Shown piece after piece: positions 10,033 through 22,500 of a stretch of 64,000 nt of DNA. This DNA comes from Triglochin maritima (Eukaryota > Streptophyta > Magnoliopsida > Alismatales > Juncaginaceae). Made by a program: the position numbers and the translations under genes. A model generated the notes under the pieces. It was given only the letters and a program-made list of their open reading frames with translations, did not search any database and was not told the DNA's origin. The stretch spans positions 51,296,925 to 51,360,924 of the forward strand of contig OY821772.1 of NCBI GenBank assembly GCA_963682175.1. Direction: 5' to 3'. The first letter of the stretch is position 1. The number at the start of each line of letters is the position of its first letter.

Positions 10033-12499
10033 AACAAAGTTAAATCTAAACTTTTATTAAGGAGATCATACTACGTCGGTTCCTTTCACACCATACCGCC
10101 CATAAGAAAGCATTTTTTTCAAAAAAAAATCCAATTCTTGTCACCTAAATAATCAAGACGATTTTGGATATTGGATCCAAAAGAAACATTATTTCCTATA
10201 GTGTAGTTAAGGTTTAGGTAGGCAGTAGTTGGCTAGTTGCCCAAAAGAAAGAAGCAAATTTGCATTGGTAAGAACTAAGAAAGGTGTTATTATAGTTATT
10301 TGTTGGTTTCAGGTCCTCACAGTTGTCTTCTTCAACTTTGATTTATAATTTTGCATGATAGTGATAAGTTTTTGTTCTAATTTGAATTTTGGTTAATCTC
10401 AAACTATTTAGGCAGGCCGATTAAATCAGAGGATGTAGGCGCAAGTTCACAGTGGTCATAATCGATAAGTGAAGATAATATATGTAACTAAGAATGACAA
10501 TGATATAACACCGTCAAATGCTTTGTCCGGCTCATTTCACCCAATGCAATATGCTGGAACATCACCACGAGCCAGGAGGGCATCAGTAACGCCTCCTAGA
10601 CAGCTGAAGTCGAGGCTGAAGAAACTAGACTGTTTGATGATCGTTTGGACAGGAGATGACTAAAACAATATCCTTTTTTTGTTGTTCTACTATGTCCTAT
10701 GTATGTGTCAACCAGACAGTTTGGTCTGAACACTCTTCTTGGCCTGTTTGGTCGTCTGAGTTTTGTTTGATAGGGTTGTGGTTTCATAACCTCATCTTTT
10801 ATCTAATTAATGCAAGTAACATATTTCAAAAAAAAAAATGCAGGCGCGATAAATGGAAAGTGTAACTAATTAACTAGGCTAATTATTAAAACAAAGTTCT
10901 GGTATATACTTGATGTAGTACAATATTTACAAAACTTATTACTGTTTTTTACACAACGGTAAGATTCATTGTTCTTATGACTTATAAGATTCTAGGTCAC
11001 TTCACTTATTACTAATTGATTTTGAGCTGGCCACTCATATTTCAATACACTGTACTACATTGGGCCGTTGGGGTTTGATTAAAAAGATTTAAATACTTTT
11101 AAAGAACAGTTTTCACCATTTTAGCATTTGAATTAAATTGCAACCTTCACAGATTGAATTGCATAAGGCACCAGCTGAATAATTTACAAGGCAATTTTTT
11201 TTCCACTTAAAATTGTCATAAGTACTATTTTAGGCTTCCTTATATCAAAATAAGATTCTGATGCTTTCTTTCAAAAAAAAAACACTAAAAATCACTACTA
11301 GAGAAGGAGAAGATCTCAAATAAAAATATACTGTTAAACAAGGTAAAAAACACATTAGTATCTTGGAAACACATAATAGTGTTGCCGTGGACAAGGAAAA
11401 CATTGTCTTTTACCTGAGGGCAATTTGATAATCTAATTGGAGTTGAAAAGGTTTTGTGTAATCGCATCGAAATTATCAAGGAATATATAAAGAACAAATT
11501 GGTATTGGTTGGCATTGTCAGTTGCAAGCTAAGCTTGGGGTTTCATGTGTTATGATTTGGTCTTAAACAAAAGAAAGAAAACAAAAGTCGAAGAAAAGCT
11601 GACTTACCATTAAACAATTGAATTGATCTTCTTAAACAAATCAACTCATTTGTTTCTGTTGTTTGATTTACTCAACCTTTCCCATGGAATTGTACTAATT
11701 GCAGGGAGTTGATACCTCCAAGTTAGTAGAAAGTTTAATTATATTTTATAAGAAATGGATAAATACAACAAAGTTTTCTTTAGAATCCTATAATTTTGAT
11801 CACCAGACGTATACTTTGAGCTTTAGTAAGCAAGCCTCCAACAAATTTTAGACAAAAAAGTTAACTTAAATAAGATGTTTCAAATTAAATTAACGGTAGA
11901 AGGACGGCAATAACATCCTAGATGTGTTACTAACTCATACATGGATGCATATATGAATAATATGAAACAACTAAACAAATAACGTTGTAAACCTAAAGGT
12001 TAGGGAACGTATATGCAAAACTATCAGAGGATATGATTTGCAAACACATAAAAATTAAGCATATGGTGCGTTTGGAATGATAGCAAAAATTAAATGGAGA
12101 AAAAAAATCTGAAGTAATAATTATGGGAGTAATCTTTTAGAAGAGTAATAATTACTTTTCACCATGTTTGGTACGTCAAGTTCATTGAGTAGTAATCTCA
12201 AAACTTGAGAAAATCCAACCCGACTCGACCAAATTAGTACAAAGATTTCGTTTTTATTCGTCATACACTATATTTCTACTAAATAGACGTGTTAGAAATG
12301 AAAAAAGAAGAAGATAAAATAGAAATTTCAAAAAAATTACCTCATGGGAGATGAGAGGAATGGATTACCCCACATGAGAGTAATATTTCCCTACATTATC
12401 CATTTGGAGTTAAAACCCCGCCACAATTAGAGTCAAAAAACTTGGAGTTTGGACAATGTGTTGGAGTTGGGACACATTATCCATTTGGAGTTAAAACTC
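10033..12499. other. Gene-free AT-rich DNA
   Basis: No recognisable genes. A roughly 30-bp segment (tatccatttggagttaaaac..) occurs twice at about 12399 and 12479, 80 bp apart. Confidence 0.55.
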
Positions 12500-12625
12500 C
12501 ACCACAATAATTACAAGTGGTGGGAAGTTTTTTTGCAAGTGATGAAGATTCAAAATTTTCCAGATCAAACAATTTCAAGATCCAAAAAAATTCTATGGGG
12601 CGCTGCCCCCGCCACCTCACCGGCG
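12500..12625. mobile_element. Probable fragment of MULE family A
   Basis: The stretch gcaagtgatgaagattcaaa, then ccagatc..aac and aagatccaaaa, matches the interior of the MULE copies at about 40865-40925 and 60990-61035. A GC-rich block (ggggcgctgcccccgcc) follows directly. No element ends are visible here. Confidence 0.45.
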
Positions 12626-13458
12626 AAGTGGAACGCCGCTCGCTCACCGGTAAGCGAGACCCCCGACCTGTTGCTAATTCAACATGTCTTAGCTAAAAAC
12701 GACATTTCGAAACCAAGAAAAAAATTGCCCAGGTAAAAACGGCATCAGTAATACCATTTTTATTAAGTGTAAAAACGGCATCTACAGTGTCGTTTTTAGT
12801 TAATGAAAATGACACTTGTTGTGTCGTTTTTAAGGTGCATATTTTGTTAATTAAGTTTTCAAAGTGCATATTTTTTCAATTTTCTTTTTTTAACTTATTA
12901 TCTTAAACTATAATAACATATAGTTGCATTCTCTATGAAAAATATCGAAAAAAACTTATTGTATGCATCATCGAAACATTATAAAATTTATTGTTCTTAA
13001 GTTGGAGGATTCGAACAAAGTATATTGCAATCCAATATCAAAAGGGGGGTGGGGCGACGACCGAAGGATGAAAAGTATGTGATGTTATCTCAATTCTTAT
13101 TTGCGACTTGTGAGTTTAATTTCACAACAACAAAAAACTGACTTGTATATTTGTTTAAGTTCAGAACATATATTTGTTTCTCTCTCCAACTGACACTTAT
13201 TGGTAGTTGGACAAAAACCCAATTCAAACACCACCACCCCTTGTTTAGTTTGATTTGTTTTTTCCCGAACTTTTTTTTGGGTTTGGTTGAAAAAGTTTAC
13301 AGCAGCTGGCCTGGCAGGTTGGGCAAAGGAGGTTGGAATCTGAAGTGGGTGCCTTTCTTTTTCCTCTTAAACTTTATTAATCTAATAATGTTACATGTCT
13401 CAATACTTCCAGTTCTGCTCTTCTTCTTCTTCTTATCCTTTTGAGGTTTTAGCGTTGC
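12626..13458. other. Gene-free DNA with inverted AAAACGGC words
   Basis: From 12736 to 12830 there are alternating taaaaacggcat and tgtcgttttta words that can pair with each other. The rest is T-rich and probably merges into the bHLH promoter and leader. No confident TATA box could be picked. Confidence 0.45.
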
Positions 13459-13880
13459 TTGCAAAGTGTGGTGTCTTATTGGGTCTTTCCAAATATTGGC
13501 ATTTGTGGTTTAAAAAAACTTGAAGGCATTATTCATCATTTCTGGAGTTGGGTTTGTCTCAGATTTTTTTAGTTTTGTTTTGAGTCTTTGCTTTTGCAAA
13601 TTGTGGTGTTTTGGGGTTCTTTTGCTACTTGGGTCACTTGAAATACTGGTATTTGTGGTTAAATGAGCATTTTTAGGACATGAGGCATAATTTCTGTAAT
13701 TGGGTTTCCCTCAGAATGCTTTAAATTTTCTTACTTATTTGAGTTAGATTTTTCAAATTTGGTGTTTTAGTGTCTTTTGCCACTTGGGTCACTTCAGAAA
13801 TCAGAATAGCACTGGCATTTGTGGTAAAAACCGTGTTTTTCAGGCCTTGACCCTTCGTTTCTGGAGGTGGTGATGGTTTC
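13459..13880 (+). repeat. Three diverged tandem units upstream of the bHLH gene
   Basis: Units start at about 13459, 13594 and 13751 (spacing 135 and 157 bp). Shared words in order are ttgcaaa.tgtggtgt, cttgggtcact, tggcatttgtggt and aatttctg.a.ttggg. The units lie in the T-rich region 350-770 bp before the bHLH start codon, which is probably promoter, 5' leader or leader intron. Confidence 0.7.
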
Positions 13881-14227
13881 AGAATATTATATTGATATAA
13901 TAATTTCAATTTTTATTGTGGTGGTTGTTTTCACTCTGGAACCAGCAGTTTCTGATGATCTGATCTGTACTGTGCTGCTTGTTTGAGTTGGCCATTTCAC
14001 ACGTAATTGTTGAGTTCCAAAAGTTTCAACCACTTTCTATAAGTAGTTTACTTTCTAAGTTACATATCCCTTTGGAACTGTAATATGATATTGATGTTTC
14101 TTTCTTTTTTTGGGTTAAGGATGATTTATGTTGGAAGACACTGGTCTGGTAGTGGTAAATTTGGATTTCAATAGTAGAATTTGGAGAATTTGACTATCCT
14201 AAGTGAAGAAGAAGAAGAAGAAGAAGA

Positions 14228-16838
14228 ATGGATGTGAATCAGAAGGATAACTTCGGTTTGGAGAATGATAGCAATGGGTTTCTCAACAACAATCAGTCAA
14301 TCAGTGCTGGGGATTGGCGGTTCGGCAATCCTCCACAGCCACAGCCGCCAATGAGTTTGGATCTTGGCGGTCAGATCGGCGTAGTTGATTCCTACTGTCC
14401 AAATATTTGGGATCATTCTTCCAACTCATTGAGTGTGGGATTCTCAAATGCCGGACCAGCCGCTAACAATGTGCCCATATCGAAACCTTTGCCGGAGTCT
14501 TCAAGGGTCGGCATGGATTGGAACCATACGGATTACACTTCTAAAGGAGCTTTCTTGCAGCCTGAGTTCCCTACTGACTCGGCTTTCATCGAGAGGGCTG
14601 CAAAATATTCGTGTTTTGGAAGTGGAAATTACGGTGGCATGATGAACTCTTTCGGCATCAATGAGTTCTTGAGTCCTTACTCCGACGCTTCAAGAGCAGC
14701 CATGGTGACTCCTAGAGACCAACCTCAAAAAAATGAAGCAACCACCATAGAGGAGGCTAACAAGAATCGTGCTAGGAGCCCGACGCAATCGAGAGTTCAA
14801 GGCATTGGAATTTCTGATGGAAATGAGGAGGCAACCGAGGCAAAGTTTGGTTGTAGTAGTCCAAATGAGACACCTAAAACTCTAACTGCTAGCAAAAGAA
14901 AGCGACCTGCACCGGTGAATTTTTTTCTCCATCCTACAGCACTTTGTACTTTTATTTTTTTTTCACAGCTAAATGAACTTAAATTGTAATGAACTCTTAA
15001 TTATGTTGCTGATCTCAGCAAGAAGCAGAATTCGACCCACCTAAAGATGAACCTGTGGATCGCGTTCAGACCCCGAAAGATAACGGTGGATCTCAATCGA
15101 AGGACGATCAGAAGAAATCAACTTCGGACACCACCAAACAAAGTGGCAAAAATGTTAAGGACGGTAACGATGCTACAAAGGAGGATTACATTCATGTGAG
15201 AGCAAGACGAGGTCAGGCGACAAATAGTCACAGTCTTGCAGAGAGAGTGAGTACACCAATCTTGTTTATTGCCGTTAACGGTCCTGCTAATTATATCGTT
15301 CAGATATGAGATTTTCGAGATTATATCTGAATGTGGGTTAATACCAATCCAGGTGAGAAGGGAGAAGATTAGTGAACGGATGAAATTTCTCCAAGATCTC
15401 GTACCAGGCTGTAGTAAGGTAAACTTTTTAATTTGTGCATGAGATTTTCTAACTTTACTGCTAGATTTTTTTGTCGATTTCTTATTTTCTTTACAAAAAT
15501 CAACTTGGGTTGTTTTTTGTTGTGAACTTTGTAGATCACTGGAAAAGCAGTGATGCTTGACGAGATCATTAATTATGTCCAATCGTTGCAGCGGCAAGTC
15601 GAGGTGCGCATTTGTGCTGTAACACTGTCGTTTGTCTGTCCAAAATTCAGTAGAAAATGTCACCACTTGCCCTGCAGAAGCAAACTAAAATCAAAATGTA
15701 ACATCTTTGTTATCTGTTTAGTTCCTCTCGATGAAGCTTTCCACTGTCAATCCACATCTTGATGTCAACGTCGAAGGAATTTTCTCCAAAGATGTAAGTA
15801 GGACATGAAATTGTGATTTTTTACAGCTTCGTACCGAAATTAAAACTTCTGTTCATTTTCTCTGAAAAAGACCCTACATGGTTGCATCTAATGCAGATCC
15901 TTCAGTCCCACGCGGGTTCGTCATCTGGGCTTGGATTTTCACCAGATTCCCTGCATCCATTTCTACACCAGACCTCTCAAGGATTAGTTCACCCAGGGTT
16001 TCCCGGCATAGGGGGTCCAACTGACATGCTCAGAAGAGCAATAAATTCTCAACTTACTTCCATGAATGCATACAAAGAATCAAAGCATCAGGTCTCCAAA
16101 TATCTCAATAACATTTGTGCCTCTATCTTAAAAAAAAAAATTATTATCGATACCCTTTTGATTTAGTTGAGTGTGGATTACCCTTGCTAAGTCATAACTT
16201 TATTCTTACGAGACCTACATTGATACCAAGTTTCTCCAGTTGTGATTGTGTGGAATCAAGAGTGGACAAATAGATACCTTAACGCTACCTTACATAACTA
16301 CGTAAGGTCTTTTGATATAATTGATAAGCTCAATATTATTGGCTGAGCATTACAAAACACACGTTGCAGTTGATTTGTCTGAGCACTTCTCAGTAGTTGT
16401 TGCAGTTAGTTTATAAAATGTTGTTGATAGATGGCATCTAAGTCATGGAGTAAAACAAATTATTTCTCCGTCATTCCTTTTATTCCTAAAATTACAACTT
16501 AAGGTTAGTTGTTTCGGTTTTTCGCTATCTTTGAAACTATATATGGTATTATTTGTTTCGCCTTTTGGTGTGTGTGAAACTAAAAAGATGCTCTCTTTTT
16601 AACTGCACTTATCCCAGTTGGTAAATCCATGGTTTGGTGTAGAGTATGAATCTTTTGAGAAAGGAAAACCAGAAAACACTGGGTTTTTTTTTTACTTTAT
16701 TTGTCCAATTATTTCCTTTTTTTTCTAATCTCATTTGAGTTATCAAGACATTATTTGCAGGTGCATAATGCGTGGGATGATGAACTCCAAAATGGTTTGG
16801 ACAGAAATCTCCCTCGATATCCAGGACTCAACCGATAA
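14228..16838 (+). CDS. bHLH transcription factor (subfamily XII, bHLH49/62/74-like)
   Basis: Predicted nuclear DNA-binding factor of 464 aa. Exons: 14228-14914, 15019-15246, 15353-15418, 15535-15603, 15722-15793, 15897-16091, 16761-16838; all junctions are GT..AG and keep frame. The long N-terminal half is low in structure and ends in a KRKRPAP basic patch (about residues 222-229). The bHLH domain starts near residue 295. H300, E304 and R308 match the H-E-R pattern of E-box/G-box binders. The helices read [13 protein letters not shown] and [20 protein letters not shown]. The C-terminal tail [11 protein letters not shown] is typical of this subfamily. The start follows a GAA repeat (14204-14227) and is the first ATG of the frame. 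Related proteins act in growth and flowering; the specific role here is unknown. The last intron (669 bp) is the largest. The gene appears intact. Confidence 0.93.
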
Positions 16839-19514
16839 GTCCCGCGAAGGCTTTCCCTTATAAGAAGCTTCCAACTTGAATACACAATTCTTGCTGTCCA
16901 AACAGTTCTAGTACCTCTTTTTTACAGGGTGTATAGATCTGTTTCTCCTCGAAACACATCCAAGTGTGTCCGATGTGCCAAGATTCGCCGAAACTTTTGT
17001 GTAGCGAATGCTGCACACAACATCGATTCTCTTCAAGTACTATGTAAATGGAGACGGAAAACTGCCCGAAGGCATTTTGTATCATAAAATGTGCAGTTAA
17101 TATGCAAAGTTCAGAAGCTCCACTAATCCGGAAATTTCGAATAAATTCTTCTTTTGGTCGTTTGATGGTCTACACCAAAAGTTCCTGTCTTTGTTACAAC
17201 TTACAAATAACTCTGTTGAGATTTAGTTGCTTGTATTTTGTGTCTATCCTGCAAGTGCTATCTCAGATGGTTGTCTCAGATGGAATTTGTGATGGTAAGT
17301 TTTATTCCGAAGTGATTTCTTGTCCTTAAAGTTAGAACAATGGAACTTTGAATCTGGAGGTTTTGCGACGCTTACACTGGGGTTAGAACTGGTGGTATGT
17401 AAGAAGCCTCCTTGAAAATATGTAATATTTTAAAATGTTGAGAACTTTAGGCTCATACAGTGACAGTGGCATATTTGATATATGTATTTTGGACAAACGT
17501 ATCATGTGAGAGATTGCTGAAGATTTTGATCGTATAATTTTTACCCATCAGGAGTTTAGGACTACTTTTAATGTCTCCAACCAGACATCATAATTGCGAG
17601 ATTGAGTTTTCATCATTATTGTGTTTGGATCTGAGGCGGTGATTAGATTTTTGACGTGATGACATCTTTATAGTTCGACTCAATTTTTTGTTCGTGGGAA
17701 GCTTTGTTCTGCTCAAATTTGTTTGAAGAACTTTAAATAGCAGTCATATTTCTGATGACTAGAAGGTATTCATAAGAATTTCTCTGATGTTATTCTTTGA
17801 CACCCAATATTTCCGTGAAACAATATTATAATACACGCTAGTCGCTAGGCTCCTAAAATGTAAGGAAAACCAACCGCATAATTTGTCATGTCGTATGGAT
17901 GGAAATAGAGAGATCCACAAAACATCAATTGTATATAAAATATCGTAGTATCCACAGATTCCCACAATCCAACGAACTAACCACCAAAATTTGGCGATTT
18001 CTCTTGCTTATAAGCAGACTTATGGTGTGCTTGGATAGCTAGAAGATAAAAAAGAAAATTCAAGTTTCTCACGCTTGAATGACAACTTCGTTGAAATGAA
18101 ATAGAGAGAAAACGAGACCAATGAAGAGAAAAATGTATATATGCACAATTTTCTCTTCAATTTTAGGAAATGACTAAATTATCCTTACTGTTTTAGAAAT
18201 GCTAACTTTCTTTTCAATCTTAGAGAGTGACTAAATTATCCTTACTGTTTTAGAAATGAAACAATAATTCAATGATACAAAAAAGATAATTTAGTCAATT
18301 TACGCTTCTTTTTTAATTTCTTTCGTTCCTATCCAAGCAAGAGAGAAGGGGAAAAAACAACAATACTTTTTTTTTCTTCTCTCCTGATATCACCTCCCTG
18401 CTAATTTTGATCTTTCGCTTCAAGATGTTGAGAGGACGAATCATTCGAAACCATTGTTTCGTCACAGGATTTCAATCATAAATGCGCAACATTCTAATCA
18501 AAACCATGTTTTACTATAGATTTACTCTATGATGTTTTGTTACTCGATAGCTTCCCATTTAAACATGAAATCACTCAACAGAAAAGATTAAAAAAATAAA
18601 TAGGAATAGGCTAGTTTAACTTAGATTCTAAATGCATGTCCAATAAACCTGATCGTGTTCTATCATTTCAAATTGAAGCAGACAGCCAGGACGCTAATTC
18701 TTTGATGTTTAGAAGGGGGGAAAACGCAAATTTCCAACATAAGATGTGATCGTGTCAACATAATTGTATGCTATCACAGCTCACACAGACACATGGGATC
18801 CATTAAGTTTCATCTATATGGTGTCAATATGAAAAGAAGAAAACTTCAAAAGGCATGCTTATTCAAGCTAATGTTGATCATAGTTTTATGAATCGTCATT
18901 TTGTCCCCCACACTTTCGGAATTTAAGAGACGCCTAATGATCTAACATGGAAAAAGGACCCCAAGAAGCGATGTATTTGATCAATTTATGAAACGATATA
19001 AACCCCTCCTAAGAAAATGTACCTACTTTTTTCTTTGTAATGGAAAAAAACTTGCTCTCTCTCTCTCTCTCAAATGTACTCTTCCCACAAGTACATCAAA
19101 ACAGAATAAGAAGATTAAAAAAACTAGACATTTCTGTTATACAATGAAATACGTTCTTTTTGTCTCCTAACATTTTTCTACCAAACAATGAAAAAATAGC
19201 CCTTCGGACTGTTTAACTTCCTTTCTCTAACGGCATATAGCACCAAACAAAATCTTTACTTATAGAATAAAGCAACATTTTAAACTGTGTTAACTTACCT
19301 TTACCATACATATGCTAAGTTAACGACTTTAAGAATAAAACAATGGAAGATTAAACGTTACAAAGTTACAGAGCCAACAGAGCATTTAGACTGTCAGGTT
19401 AGGTGAGACATACAAATAAATAAAAATGTTTTCATGGAAGGAGGGGGAAGTAAAAAAAATTCCTTCTGTGAATGTGGGAAATGAAGACTTAACTCTTCAG
19501 GAAAATGATACAAA
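16839..19514. other. Intergenic region between bHLH and topoisomerase genes
   Basis: Holds the 3' ends of two convergent genes. No further gene recognised. A CT microsatellite (ctctctctctctctc) lies at about 19056-19071, and a MITE-like element at about 18025-18345. Confidence 0.6.
18025..18345. mobile_element. MITE-like element with short inverted ends
   Basis: The left end gtgtgcttggatagctag is matched in inverted form by the right end ttcctatccaagcaagag. Inside, a 31-bp word (tgactaaattatccttactg...) occurs twice at about 18171 and 18230. No clean target duplication was identified. Confidence 0.45.
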
Positions 19515-22500
19515 TTACAGGCTGAGTACCTGTTTTGTTTTTGGCTTCCCTGGACGCCGACCGGTTTGCTTTGCCTTTTTACTTGTTAAGAGCTTCAGAG
19601 CAACTTCTAAAGTGACATCCTTGGCGTCTTTACTCTGAAATTTCAGGATCATAAGCATAATACTCGTACATAGGACACCACAAAAGTTTAAAAAGGATGG
19701 TGAAGTACATGTTGATGAGTAATACCAAGAGAACAATGTGCAGATTATACTATTGTTATTCCATCCATTAACAAACTACAAAGCAAGGAAATCAACACAT
19801 TAAAATCACCTATGTTGCTCTGCCCATCTCTCCCCACCCTACCTTATATATTTTTGTTGATTTTATCATCTATTACAATATATGGTTCAGTGTAGATTGA
19901 TCTTGGTACTTTGGTATTGGGTACATGGGTCCCTCCAACCCCAAATAACCCTTGAATTTGGATACTTTTCACTCAAAATCCCAACCGCCAAATCTAAAAC
20001 ACTAAACCCTTTCTCTCCCTTATCACTGCAATAACACCCTTTTATGATATTTATTAGAACCTCATGTTGGCTGCCATACACAGAGGTTAGTGAGCATGCA
20101 GTAATTCGTGATCCAAGTTGAAAGCACACTATTTGCTTGGAGTAAGAAAAGTTATTCTCCTCTTAATGTTTTCGACATATAAATATTAGGGTTAATTGCA
20201 GTTTGCCATCCTATTCTTTCACTCATTGACATTTTACACTCTAAACCTTTAAAACGTAACAGTTAATCCCCCCTCACCTTCCATTTATTGACACTTCATA
20301 TGTTAGGGTTCATCTCCACCTCAGGATCGTCCCCGAGAATTTCACTCTCCGACGATCTCTTGTGCATATGCGTCACCACCACCGTCAACCTAGAGTCGTT
20401 CGAGGGACCACTACACCTCCAAATCATGAGCTCAGGAGCTCAATTTCATACAACAAACGAAATGAACCCACAAATCAATCACTACCCAATCTTATTTTTC
20501 TTCAATCGGTATCGCTGCCCGATTTGGCCGCTTTATTAGCTATTTATAGCAATTGGAGGTTCTGAAACATTCACCTCATCGTGGCGGTTACAACCCCTCT
20601 ACCAATTTGGGGAATTAAGCACGCAATTACAACTAATTACAAACAAATAAACTAGGGTTAGGGTGAATCGGGCAAAAGGAGGAATAATTGTTCATTGCGC
20701 ATCTTCCTTCAGATGCTTCAAATTTGGACCGTCGGATCTACTTTTGTGAAACCCTCCTGGCCTTTAGATCTAATCGCTGCATACTTCTCTTTGAATATGG
20801 AGAGCAAGATCTTATTAAGTCATTGCCTCCAAGCCATCCGATCGTAACAACCTTCCTTTCTCCTCATATTAACTAACTTTCGAGCCTAATCTTTAACTAG
20901 ACGCTACCATTATACCTTGACCTGACATGGTGAAGCTTATCAACAAAATCTTAAATGGAGCAATGTTTAATTTGATTTCAAATAATATTCGAATTCCAAT
21001 TTGAATTCGAAAATAAAAAATATTCGAATTCGAATTAGGATATAATCTAAATTATTTCGGATATGAATTCGGATTCGGTAACAGGTTTTGGATTTCAGAT
21101 TCGGATACACCTTGCATTAGCCAAATATAGATGTTTGCATCCCTAGTTGCAGGGTGCAATCTAAAGGTTTGAAGAATCACTATTAACCATGAGGCTACCA
21201 TTACGGTGTATAGGTATGATAGGCCATGCAAAATGGTTACATCATTTAGATATTATGTTTATAGAAGAAAGTACTTCTATATAAATATTATGTGTTTTCC
21301 ACTAAAACACACATCTATAAATCGATCATTTTCAAATATACAATTGATACCATAAATCTTTAACATGCAATACTAGTTGGATATGTTGTGCTTCTTTATC
21401 ATGCCTAAGCATTTTAGCATAGGTACCTTCAAGCATCCAAGAAATGTGTGTTGGTATCTAGGAAGCATCCTCATTAAAAATCACAATTGTAACTACAATA
21501 CTTCAATAAAATATTGGATATATATCAAGCATCAGTACTATCAACTATCAAATATGGGTAATTGGATACATTATAAGTCGAATGACTAGTATTACTATTC
21601 ATGGTGCCTAGATGCAAACAAAATGACCACATCTACATATTCTGCGTAGAAATACAACGTAAAACCAAAAAAAAACTTCCTTTTTAAAAGGGAAAGGGAT
21701 ATACCTTAGGTACAGGAGCAATTGTCCTCTTGTGCCTGACTGAAAATCCATATTTTGAATGAGACAATATCACAGGAGAATCATCTTCCGGATGCTTGCC
21801 CTATAGTGAAACAAGTCCATGTGTTGGGCAATCTCAAGTGTTGTGATATATCCAAGGAGAAAAATAGAAAACTTGAACATACCAATGTTATAGGATAACG
21901 AAGAAGCTCGATTGCCTGCTCTAAAGTCAATGAGTCAATGTTTTTACCCTGAAATAAATCAATGAAATATTTTATGTTGAGATAGAATTATAAAAGAGGA
22001 CTATGAGTCTTTTTCTTTGAGCATACAAATATTTAACTAAAGCATATGCCTGTCAGTTGTCACGTGAAACTTAAAATATTACAGCATCAACTTTATCACC
22101 AAAAGACCTAGAAAACCTTTAAACATGGTCACAAATTTTAAATTTTAACTTTCCATGTCGATTCTCTAAGATCCAATGCCAATTATTTTTCATGTGCAAA
22201 TCATGCAAATAAAATTTTTAACCAACATATAACGACCTAAGAAAACCTTTAAACATGGTCACAAATTCTAAATTTAACTTTTCATGTCGATTCTCAAAGA
22301 TCCAATGCCAATTATTTTTCATGTGCAAATCATGCAAATAAAAATCTTAACCAACATAAAACAAACCAAGAATTAGGCCCAATTTTTTATCAGAAAAGTC
22401 TAAAAGAACTCCACCAATCTCAAAAGGTTGTCTTTGACGTATTTGCAAAACAAATTCTCCAACATCCAACTATTTATGTCTAATTACATTTACGAGCCTC

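Noticed and set aside
15118..15666. 182-codon minus-strand frame
   Set aside because: Runs across exons and introns of the bHLH gene on the other strand and shows no domain.
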